From Symbiodinium natans (lineage: Eukaryota > Sar > Dinophyceae > Suessiales > Symbiodiniaceae): a stretch of 42,500 nt of DNA. Shown here one piece after another: positions 1 through 9,800 of this stretch (the stretch's first letter is position 1; each line of letters starts with the position of its first letter). Both the position numbers and the translations under genes were made by a program. Below the pieces are notes generated by a model. The model was not told the origin of the DNA and made no database searches. It saw only the letters and a list, made by a program, of their open reading frames with translations. The stretch lies in contig CAJNDS010002268.1 in NCBI GenBank assembly GCA_905221605.1, forward strand, positions 1,173,232 to 1,215,731. Direction: 5' to 3'.

Positions 1-1003
1 AGCACCTCAGGCCCACAAAGCTCGGCACTTGGAGGCGTTTCCGGTTCAGGGTTTAGGATTCAGGGTTTAGGGTTTTGGGTCGCCTAAACTCCGACCTCCC
101 CTGTTGTTTGCAGTCGTACTGAGGATCTCACCGGCATTGGCTGGACAGGGCTGACGCACATGTGGGGCGGATGCGGCGCCGAGGTGTAGCCCGTGGGACC
201 TGGGGCTTTCGGGTTTAGGGTTTAGGGTTCTAGGGTTTGGGGAGAAGGGCTTAGGGAACAGGTTTGGGACGAGGGTTTAGGGGGGTTTAGGGCTTTAGGG
301 CTTTAAGTCTTTAGGGGCTTCGGGTCCGAGGTTCTCTGGGTTTGGCGCGCTTTTTCCCTACTTTTGGGGGGGGGGGGGGGCTTAAGTTGTGGAGCCTGGG
401 GTTTGGGATGGCAACCTCCTCTTCACATCCGCCACTTAACTGTGGTTTGGGGTTTAGGGTTTAGGGTTTCGGGTTCAGGGTTTAGGGTTTAGGGTTTCGG
501 GTTTAGGGCCTGGGGTCTACGGTAAAGGGTTTAGGACAGACCAGCTGCTAGCTGTGCCAACCCTGCAGCACTAAGCCCTAGGCTCTAAACCCCCCCAAAG
601 AAGCGAGGCATCAAAAGCAGGCAAGGAACCGGAACGCGGTGTCACTAGGGCGGACATTCCTCCAGCCTCCAGTCGGCGAGCAAAGGGACAAAGAGATGCA
701 GCTAATGGTTTTAAGGATGTTTAGGAATCGGTGTTCAGGTGATGGTGCTGTGCGTTGCTGAGCTAAACGCAGCTGAGACAGGAGTCGAGCGCCCACCTCA
801 GCAGTGCGGATTCACACACACACACACAAGCTTCTCTGAGCATGGTAAAGACAACCATTGCTGTGTTCGCACGCGCCCGCATCTCTAGCTGTGTGTAGAT
901 AACGGCATTCTGTGTCCTCTGTGTGAGTGTGCGTGTGCCGCCCCGCCATGTAAACATGAGACAGGGGCACCCCAGATTCGGGCCAGCTGCCAGTGTACTG
1001 GCA

Positions 1004-1120
1004 CTCGGAGGTTAATGTGGGTAGTTAGAAAGTAGAGTCATATGTGCCCTAAATAGGGTTTGTTAAGCGCGGATACCATACTTATGACCCTACTTCAGAC
1101 TACTCAGAAGCCTCCTAATA
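1004..1120. mobile_element. CTTGGAGGTTCATGGG-type element, diverged
   Basis: GGAGGTTAATGTGGGTAGTT at the left, CCATACTTATGACCCTACTT and AGAAGCCTCC at the right, with GTGCCCTAAATAGGG in the middle as in the copy at 13949. Further fragments lie near 3410, 6145, 28665 and 29385. Confidence 0.65.
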
Positions 1121-1302
1121 GTACCCTAAAACCTCTAACCCTAAACCCTCAACTCTCAAGCCTAAACCCTAAACCCTCAACCCTAAACCCTAAACCCGAA
1201 GCTCTAAACCCTAAACCCTAAACCCGAAACCCCAAACATCTGAGCTCGAGCGTGCCCAGCATCTGATGCACCTAAAGCCTATGACGCCATCGACCTACCA
1301 CT

Positions 1303-1500
1303 CAGACTCAGAGAGCCCGATACCCCTTAGTTAAGGAATAGGGTCTAGGGTCTAGGGTTTAGGGTTTAGGGCTTCGGGTTTAGGGCTTAGGGCTTAGGGT
1401 TTAGGCCGTAGGGCTAAGGAATAGACCTTAAACTATATCGGGATCCTCAGCATGACTTAAGGTATAGTCCTTATCTGAGGGGTATTGGGCTCTTTGCGTG
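1303..1500. mobile_element. AATTAAGG-type inverted-repeat element, split by telomere-like tract
   Basis: The left arm (GAGAGCCCGATACCCCTTAG) and right arm (GGGGTATTGGGCTCTTTG) are inverted copies. A TTTAGGG-like tract (1341-1414) interrupts it, and TAAGGAATA stands on both sides of the tract (1332-1340 and 1415-1423). No ORF; MITE-like. Confidence 0.75.
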
Positions 1501-2052
1501 GCTATCGAGACACCGGTGGCCAGTGCGTCGAGGAAGATGCATGCGTCTGATAGGGGTTTGGGGTTAGGGTTTGGGGTTTGGGGTTTAGGGTTAGGGTTTA
1601 GGGTTTGGGGTTTAGGGTTTAGGGTTTAGGGCTTAGGGCTTAGGGTTTAGGGTTTAGGGTCAGTGAGGACGGAGTGTGGAGGATGCGGACTTCGGTAGCT
1701 GGCGGTGTTGACATTCCAGCGTCTGTCGACATTCGGCGATAACTTATGGGCAGCCGTGGCATGCCCATCAGTGATGCCGGTGTGGCCATGGACATGGAGG
1801 GCACTAAGCATGGCGACTGAAGCTAGAGTTCAAGCAAGGTGGAGATTTCGGTAAACATCTAACGAGTTGCTGGACATAAAGAGACATGCATACAACAAAC
1901 ATGCATCTCTAGATCCCCCTCCTTCTCTCTCCCCCTCCGCTGCTGCAAAAAACCTTGGAAGAAGACCCCCTTCGGAAACCAGGGATTTCAGAGCCTATTG
2001 AAACCTCAGCAAAGGTCAGCTACTCACTCGTTCACAAGTGTGTGCGAAGCAA

Positions 2053-2171
2053 AGAACCCTAAACCCTAAACCCTAAACCCTAAACCCTAAACCCTAAACC
2101 CTAAACCCTAAACCCTAAACCCTAAACCCTAAACCCTAAACCCTAAACCTAAACCCTAAACCCTAAACCCT
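2053..2171 (-). repeat. CCCTAAA array
   Basis: About 17 near-perfect copies of CCCTAAA with a single one-base slip near 2147. It faces a TTTAGGG array of similar length 125 bp to the right. Confidence 0.97.
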
Positions 2172-2296
2172 AGCTCTAAGCTCCACAAACCAGAGCTCTC
2201 GAGGCAAGATGCTCAGGGGTGGCCCCACGACCAAGGCCCCAGGTCCGGGTATCGCCAGGTGCGGCACGGCCATCCGTGCACCTGCCGACAGGAGGG

Positions 2297-2427
2297 GGTT
2301 AGGGTTTAGGGTTTAGGGTTTAGGGTTTAGGGTTTAGGGTTTAGGGTTTAGGGTTTAGGGTTTAGGGTTTAGGGTTTAGGGTTTAGGGTTTAGGGTTTAG
2401 GGTTTAGGGTTTAGGGTTTAGGGTTTA
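2297..2427 (+). repeat. TTTAGGG array
   Basis: About 18 perfect TTTAGGG copies that decay rightwards into TTTCGGG, TTGAGGG and TTAGGG variants. Confidence 0.97.
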
Positions 2428-2600
2428 AGGTTTCGGGTTAGGGTTTCGGGTTTAGGGTTGAGGGTTGAGGGTTTAGGGTTGAGGGTTTAGGGTCTCAGGG
2501 TCGACATCGTCGCTCAGCGTCCGAGAGGACCCTTTGGAGGTTTACGAAAGTAAGGGGCCCCAAAAAAAAGAGAGAAGGGGCCCCAAAAAATGAGAGACCC

Positions 2601-2697
2601 CCAAAGAGCCCAATACCCCGTAATTAAGGAATATTCCTTAAATCATTCTAAGGATCCCTATATGGTTTAAGGAATATTGCTTAATTAAGGGGTTTCC
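2601..2697. mobile_element. AATTAAGG-type inverted-repeat element
   Basis: Arms pair around CCGTAATTAAGGAATATTCC and its inverse near 2668-2692. About 95 bp, AT-rich centre, no ORF. Confidence 0.8.
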
Positions 2698-2744
2698 GAA
2701 GATCGTAAACCCCCAGTTGGGGCTTTAGGACCTGGGGGCTTTTT

Positions 2745-2836
2745 ATGGAGCTCTTAAGGGAGGGCGGGTGCTCCCTAATGCTCCCCCCCTACTCCCTAAG
2801 GCTCCCTAGGTACCTACCTGCCTGTATCCCCCCTTA
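2745..2836. mobile_element. CTCCCTAAGGCTCCC-type element
   Basis: Shares CCCTAAGGCTCCC(T/G)AGGTACC and CCTTAAGAACCC with 13788-13856 and, reversed, with 35378-35482. Starts CTCTTAAGGGAGGG and ends CCCTTAAGAACCC, an inverted pair. Confidence 0.7.
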
Positions 2837-5156
2837 AGAACCCAGAAGTCTTGGCTTCAGGTTTAGGGCCAGGGCTTAGGGTTCAGGCTTACGGGTTCAG
2901 GGAACAGGCCCACATGCCATCTGTTTTCGAGGCGCGGTTGGCTGTGATCATGTCACTTTGGCCCACTGCAGAGACTCACAGATAGGGATTCGGCTTTAGG
3001 GCTTAGGGTTGAGGGTTTGGGGGTTAGGGTTTAGGGTTTAAAGTTTAGGGATGAGGGTTTGAGGTTTAGCGTTTAGGGATTAGCGTTTGGGGGCTGAGGG
3101 TGTTCAGTTTGGAGTCATGAAACGGTCAAGCGGACCATCCGCCACGCGCCCCGGTCCTTCTTCACGATCCCCAAAGCAGCGTACCATGACTTTGTCGTGC
3201 CCTAAACCCTGAACCCCAAACAACTAAACCCCGAAACCCCTAAACCTCTCAACCCTAAACGTTAAACTCTGGCCTTGCCATGGTTTTAAAGGTTTATGAT
3301 CTTAGGCTTAGGAAGAAGGTTCATGAGCACTTAAGAGGTTTAGAGCTAAGGTTTAGGGTCTCGGGTTAGAAGTATGGTAGCAAAACTTGTACACCTTGTC
3401 GCGGGTACTTACAACCTACTTGGAACTCGATCCCCCTGCACCTCCCAGAGGTGCCACTTGCAGGGTTATGGGTTGTATGGGTAGTTCTCTAAAATTCGGG
3501 CCCCTTTTTGGGTCCTTATTGTAAGGGTATAGGGTGCCGTAGTCTATAGGAAACCCAAACGGGGAGACCCTAATCTAGAGAACTTCCCATATGATGCAAC
3601 AAGTGAAAATTTTTCCGAGTCCCGAAAACCTCCGAAGTCCCGCCCGATTTTCAGAATAAGAGCGGACGGTTACTTGGGGACGTTTGCGAAAGAAGGGCGG
3701 TGGCCGGCGTGTCCTGAGTAGCTGCCTGGTCGGGTGCACTGCTTCATCCACTATTAATTTCATGGCATTTCGCAGCCGGGCCCAATTCCTTTAAAGTGAG
3801 TGGAAGGCACCTGGCGCGAGAATGAAAAAACTGCCAGATCGGAAACAAGGGTACACTTAGGGTTTGTGCAGTGTTCAGAGGCTGGGTACACGAAGGAAAC
3901 CTTCTTTGGCATTCTGGGCCGACTCCCGATGCAACACTGCTGAAACGGTAGCCATTGGCCAACACTCAGTGTTCTGTCCTCTTTGGACATGACGGAGGGC
4001 CGGTGCATGTCATGGACTAAGTAACGGAAAAACGATGACTTTCCCACTCTTACAGTGGGCCGAACACACCGGCTGCAAGGCCTATGGTTGCAGGTGCGCC
4101 TGAGACCACACTTGCTCTAAGCACCCTCACTTGCATAGAAACCCCCCCTAAACCCCCAGCTTATATATTCCTTGCATCCCGAAAAGGACACCCATACACA
4201 CACTCACCAAGAACAAAACGGAACCGCAAATACACTCATCAATAACAGTAATATGAACCCTGCTTCGTATGTGGTTCAGCGCTGCCTGCGTTAGCCTCAG
4301 CCTATGAACCAAGCAGTGCATCAGCCGTTTCGCACTTCAGCCTCGGGTGCCGACTGGACTGTCTGCTGACGCAACTCACCCTGTGCGCATGGCCTGTGAT
4401 ATCTGCAGGCCCAGATACTCCTTAACCCTAAACCTGAAAAATACAAAAAACTAAACCCTAAACCCTAAACCTTGCAGACATGATCTAAGGAGTGCTCCTT
4501 GATTAAGCTGTCCTGCTTTATGGGAGTTCTAAGGCTAAGGGGTCCTCGCCAGGGGCACTGCACATCCTAGGACCCGAGAGCCCAGCACACCTGACATTGG
4601 GCCCTAACCCGAAAAACCCCAAACCCTAAACCCTAAACCCCAAACCGAAAGCCTTGCAAACCCTAGTCCTTGGGGGGGTATCGTGCTCTCTGGGGCCAAA
4701 CCCTGAACCCGAAGACCCTAAAACCCGAAAACCCCCAAAAAAAACCAGAATCCCATGCCCTAAGCCTTCTAAAACTCTAAAGTCCTAAAACCCTAAACTC
4801 AAACCCTCGAAAACCCTCAACCCTCAAATGCAGCTTTGTCACAACTTGTCGGAACCAAGGGCTTTTTCAGCAGCCTCCACTGGTGCGAAGACCAGGCCGG
4901 TCCTTCTCGAAATGGGTGCTGGTACAGGGCGGTTAGGGTGTTTAAGGGTGTTTAGGGTGTTTGAGGGTGTTTAGGGTTGTTAAGGGTGTTTAGGGTGTTG
5001 AGGGTGTTTAGGGTGTTTAGGGGGTCTAGGGTTTGGGGGGTTGGGCTTGAGGGCTTGGGGTGTTGCAGGGTTTGCTGTACTGTGGGGTGGAATAGGCTGA
5101 AAGGTCTTGTAGAAGAGAGTCGTGCCATGCCTTGGGCTTCTAACTAGGTTCCCTAG

Positions 5157-5274
5157 AACCTAAACCCCAAACCCCAAACCCCAAACCCCAAACCCTAAAC
5201 CCCAAACCCCAAACCCTAAACCCTAAACCCTAAACCCTGAACCCTAAACCCTAAACCCTAAACCCTAAACCCTG
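5157..5274 (-). repeat. CCCCAAA/CCCTAAA array
   Basis: Begins as CCCCAAA copies and changes to CCCTAAA towards the right: two local variants in one tract. Confidence 0.95.
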
Positions 5275-5407
5275 CCCAGCAACCTAGGACTAGAAAGGGG
5301 TGCCCCCGGTTTGGCTTAAAGGGGTTTAGCAGGGAACCTTCAAGGAATAAGGGGCGCTACTGGGCATCCTGGTTGAGGCCTGATTGTGGCTGGTTCTTTC
5401 GTGTTTT

Positions 5408-5520
5408 CCACTGTTTGCTTAAGAACCCCCCTTCCCAAAACAACCCTAAACCCTAAACCCTATAAGGGTCATAAGGGGATTATTCTTTTTAAGGGCGGGT
5501 TCTTAAGCAAATAGTAGCTT
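5408..5520. mobile_element. TTTGCTTAAGAACCC-type inverted-repeat element
   Basis: TTTGCTTAAGAACCCCCCTT at the left and GGGCGGGTTCTTAAGCAAAT then AGTAG at the right. Its inner part holds CCCTAAA copies. A second copy lies at 7920-8037. Confidence 0.78.
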
Positions 5521-5834
5521 TGATTCCACCTCACGCTGTCGAAGGAGGCAAGCCGCTCTAACCTGTTCCGTTTAGAGGTTGAAGCCTCCACAAGCTTCAA
5601 GCGCATATCTTGAAACCCTAAACCCTAAACCCTACACCTTGCACCCTAAACCCTAAACCCTAAACCCTAAACCCTAAACCCTAAACCCGGGCTTGTAAGG
5701 GCATTCAGGAATTTTAGAAGCTGCGGCCGCATGGTCGAGAGGCCTAAGCGCCGCCCTGCCAGGTAGGGGAAGCCAAGGCCTAGGGTTTATACAGTTTAGA
5801 GTTTAGGGTTTATAGGGGTTCAGGGATTTAGGGG

Positions 5835-5998
5835 TTTAGGGGTTTAGGGTTTAGGGTTTCGGGTTTAGGGTTTAGGGTTTAGGGTTTAGGGCTTAGGGCT
5901 TAGGGCTTAGGGTTTAGGGTTTAGGGTTTAGGGGTTTGGGGTTTGGGGTTTGGGGTTCAGGGTTTAGGGTTTAGGGTTTGGGGTTTAGGGTTTCGGGG
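5835..5998 (+). repeat. TTTAGGG array with variants
   Basis: TTTAGGG copies mixed with CTTAGGG, TTTGGGG and TTTCGGG, immediately downstream (mRNA sense) of the proposed stop codon at 6031. Confidence 0.95.
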
Positions 5999-6030
5999 CG
6001 GTTCTTGGAAGAGCTTGGGCTTGGGGGTTC

Positions 6031-6862
6031 CTAAGACGACTTCGGAGTCCTCGGCGGCAGGTCGATCTTGAAGAGGCCGGTGTTGAACTCGCAGGGTTCA
6101 ACAGTGAAGGAGGGGGGGGGGGGGGGTTTTTGAGGGCACGTATAAGCCTACTCATAGCTACCAATGAACCTCCAAGCAGGTCAGGCTACTGAACATATGT
6201 CAGCTGCACAACCACTGCTCTCAACAAGTGGCGGCGGCGCTGCCCCTCTAAAGGCCAAAGCCATGCCGTGCCGGTGTGACCCTAAACCCTAACCCTAAAC
6301 CCTAAACCCTAAACCCAAAACTCTAAACCCTAAACCCTAAACCCTAACCTTAAACCCTAGGTAGGATATGCTGGAGAGCACGACGTGTTGAATCTGAGGC
6401 TCGAGTAGGGCCTTGGGCTCAGAAATCCCCAAAAGCTTCAAACGCCTCAGCCGGAAACATACCCAAATCCTCAAATCCCCAAACTCCTCACGTCCCGAAA
6501 CCTTGAACCCGAAACCCTAAACCCTAAACCCTAAACCCTAAACCCTAAACCCTAAACCCTAAACCCTAAACCCTAAACCCTAAACCCCTGGGAAGCTGCC
6601 TTTGTCGTCGGCTTCAATAAGGGCGTCTCCTTCTCACCGCCGAAACGCGGATCCTTGAAGCAGTCACTTGGGGGGGGTGGGGGGGGCAGCATAAGTAAGG
6701 GCCAAAAGGCGCTTTTGAGAGGGTTTAGGGTTTAGGGTTTAAGGTTTAGGGTTCAGGGTTTAGGGTTTAGGTTTAGGGTTTAGAATGCGGCTACGGGAAT
6801 CATGACACCGGCGCAGCCTCCGTGTCCAGCGCCACGACAACTTCTCTGGCCATATCTATGCC
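6031..6862 (-). CDS. Exons 58-61: C-terminal end and stop codon
   Basis: Proposed exons 6818-6862 ([15 protein letters not shown]), 6625-6653 ([10 protein letters not shown]), about 6395-6411 (PYSSL) and 6031-6087 ([18 protein letters not shown], then TAG). They match the closing stretch of branching enzymes: Y.VVLD(S/T)D...FGG, RPYSF.VY.P.RTA. The join of the third exon to the last is not resolved: the sequence TTCAACAC occurs at both places, and no canonical donor gives a clean phase. Confidence 0.75.
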
Positions 6863-9800
6863 CTGCCAGCAGCCATTCAAGGCTTCGGGATTTAGGGTTT
6901 AGGATAAAGGATTTGAGCAGTGCCGAAAACCCTTTGAACTTTTCATTCGACTATGGAAGAGTTCTCGCGGGCTCTGACGCGGCCTGCTGCAGGCCGCATC
7001 GCGCGCTGACGCGCACGTGCTTTTTGGGGTTGCACTGACGCGGACTATCGCGGGAAGCCAACACAAGACCCCAAACCTTCAGAATAGCCTGAACCCTAAT
7101 ATTGAGCCCGAAATCCCTGAACGCTAAACTTTCCAAGAGGTTTGGGACCTGGAAATGAGGCCCTCCCTGGTCATTACTTCACCCAACCCCATTAATTAAA
7201 GACCCTGTGCTGTTTCGGCTGTTGCGCGGTTTTTCCGTCGCGCAGAAACTATCGCGCACTGGCGCGCCTCGGACTTTAGCTGACGCGGGCCAATCAAAGG
7301 CGAACCCTCAATCTAATTCTTTCATGGAAGGTTTTTGGCGCCGCTCATTTGGGGTTTAGGGTTTAGGGTTTAGGGTTCAGGGTTCAGGGTTTGGGTTTAG
7401 GGTTTGGGGTTTAGGGGCCCTTGCCCCTATGTATTGATAGGTTTGAGGGTTTCGTCAGGGTGGGTTTAGGGTGTAATCGCTTCGCCTACGTTGCTAAAGC
7501 CCCGCGAGCTCTACGTGCTTTTGCTGGCACCTTCCCCTGCCCCGGATCCAAGTCCAATACTGCAACAATGAGGGGGGCAGGGGGGGGGGGGGGGGGTATT
7601 TTGCAGGGGTGGGTCTAGTGAGGGTTTAGGCTGGGGTTTTGGGTTGCAGAGATCCAAAATCCGAACCCCTGAGCCCTCAACCTGCGTCAAACCTGCCCCC
7701 GAGCTCGTCCGAAATCTTCACAAACTTGAAAATTGGTTGGTATGCGGGAGGGGGCGGGGGGGGGAATTTTGTTGCGCACAGCCCAACAAGACCCTGAGCC
7801 CTAAACCCTAGGCCCTAAACCCAGGCGCCAAACCCTGAACCCCAAACCGACAGCCCTTTTAACCCTGAACCTAAACTCTACACGCGGAAACCCCACCCTG
7901 CGTGAGCCCTCAACCCTCAACTACTAATTGCCTAAGAACCCCCCAAAAAAACAAAAATATTCTTCCTTATTACGGGTAATATAGGGATTATTGTTTTTTT
8001 TTTTGGGGGGGCGGGGGGTCCTTAAGCAAATAGTAGTAAACCCTAAGCCCCTAAACCCTGGAGCCTTGGGCAAGTCTAGTCTGAGGTCGGTCTGGGCATT
8101 GTGGGGGTGGAAGTTGATCGCAAAGATGCAACCTCGGAGTGGTTGCGTAGGGGTCCGGGGAGTTAGTAGTGCTATTCCTTGCTATCTTAACTGTGGTGTT
8201 CATGATCTTTATGGCTGTTGGTTCTTCTTACGGCATTTTTGGTATCAGAATATGATCATGAAAAGTATTCAGCATTCTGGCTATGAAGTAGAATTCGCAC
8301 ATGTTTCGGTGGTAGTTGTTTTTGTTGCTGTTGGAGTAGGTGTAGGAGTAGGAGTAAGAGTTGGAGTAGGAGTAGGAGTACGAGTAGAACTAAGAGTAGG
8401 AGTAGGAGTAGGAGTAGGAGTCGAACTAAGAGTAGGACTAGGAGTAAGAGTAGGCCTGAGAGTAGGAGCAGGAGTAAGGAGTAGGACTAAGAATAGGACT
8501 AGGAGTAGACCCTACCCTGGTTTGCATCTACTACAGGAGTACCTCGACTTAGAGGGCCTGTCACTGTAGGGCCGGTCCGGTGTGCCGCCTGGTGGGTTTA
8601 GGGTTTAGGGTTTAGGGTTTAGGTTTCGGGTTTCGGGTTTCGGGTTTCGGGTTTACGGTTTAGGGTTTGTTGCTAAGTTGTGTGGGTTCCCAATCGGGTT
8701 TGGGTTCCCACGGCAGACCCTCTACAGTCGAAACACGCTTCCTAAACCCGACAACCCCACAACCCTACAACCACCCACCCCGCCCCGCCCCGCCCCGCCC
8801 CACCCCGCTCCAAATTAAATAGAATTAGCATGTTTTTTGACAATCGCGGCGGTCGCTCAGGCCCAGGCCACTTCGAACCCAGGCAAGGATTTTCTTCTCG
8901 TCGTCCGCCACGACGATGGTGTGCTTGGGGGACTTGTACCACCTGGATTGAGCTTTCCAGCGTATGGTTTACAGGGTATTGGGGCTTGGGGAACGAAGGG
9001 GATGCTTGCTTTGAATGTGTGAGAGAGAGAGAGTGAGCATGCTTTGTGCCGACAAGCCAGGCCACCAATCGGACTTTTCCAAATCCTAAACCTTGAAACT
9101 TACATAAGATCCCGAGCCTCAAACTTACACAACATCACTAGCCGCGCAGCGCACACTTGAAGGCAAAACAGCTGGTCAGGTGTTCTTCGGTTTCAGGACT
9201 TCGGGCCTACAGAAGGCTTGATTTCTTCAGGCTCTGTGGCTTGCCAAACTATGGAATCATTCGGTTTAGGGTCTAGGGTTTGCGGTTTAGGGTTACCCAG
9301 CAGCATCCCTGTGTTAGTAGGCCCCCACCCAGGGTCCATCTAAGCACTGGGGACACGGCTGCAGGGCGGCGCCCAGTCTGTTCAGGAACAGGTCGAAGAT
9401 GTCCAGGTGCCTTTGGGGGGGAAGAAAGCACGGCAGCTTTTGTCGACTTGCTTCTGCTTTTTGGGCAAGCCCGCAACGCTAAACCCCCTAAACCCCAAAC
9501 CCTCAACCCTCAACCTTAATCCCTCACCCCTAAACCCTAAACCCTCAACCCTAAACCCTCAACCCTAAACCCTAAACCCTCAACCCTAAACCCTCAACCC
9601 TAAACCCGAAACCCTAAAGCCTAGGGGGGTGAGGGTCTGCTGAGCTTCAGCGCGGACCGGGCCAAGGCCCTGGCTTGAACTTCAGACCCGTGTTCTCCTG
9701 AGAGCTCCGGCAAGCTTTGGGGGTTGAGGGTTTAGGGCTTTCGAGCTTGGGGTTTAGGGCTTAGTCTTTAGGCTTGAAGGTTTAGGGTTCAGGGTTTAGG

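Larger units (their letters stand above)
1..6030 (-). other. Left flank: arrays, mobile-like elements and possible exons of a second gene
   Basis: Between arrays lie short open islands. On the minus strand the most coding-like are 4846-4902 (TGLVFAPVEAAEKALGSDK), about 5070-5120 (HGTTLFYKTFQP), about 5335-5375 (MPSSAPYSLK), about 5530-5570 (LERLASFDSVR), about 4340-4385 (GELRQQTVQSAPE) and 2918-2965 (GQSDMITANRASKTD). AG acceptors and GT or GC donors can be drawn for most. I recognise no family, and several islands are open on the plus strand as well (for example 114-183, and about 3115-3185 reading SHETVKRTIRHAPRSFF). A second gene on the same strand, downstream of the first, fits the unidirectional gene order of dinoflagellates, but this is inference. 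The stretch 600-960 is non-repeat and shows no convincing exon. Confidence 0.3.

Noticed and set aside
2053-2427. A true chromosome end or telomere fusion point (CCCTAAA array facing a TTTAGGG array)
   Set aside because: The pair is too short, has about 125 bp of unique sequence between the arrays, and dozens of similar tracts occur throughout the window between exons; these are interstitial.
7450-7580. Exon reading [10 protein letters not shown] on the minus strand
   Set aside because: The island at 6818-6862 gives a better match to the same conserved strand and joins 8065 in phase, so this one is not needed.
7991-8569. 192-codon plus-strand ORF
   Set aside because: Much of it is a VGVGVG run from the GTAGGA repeat, and it overlaps a proposed exon on the opposite strand that matches the branching-enzyme C-domain.
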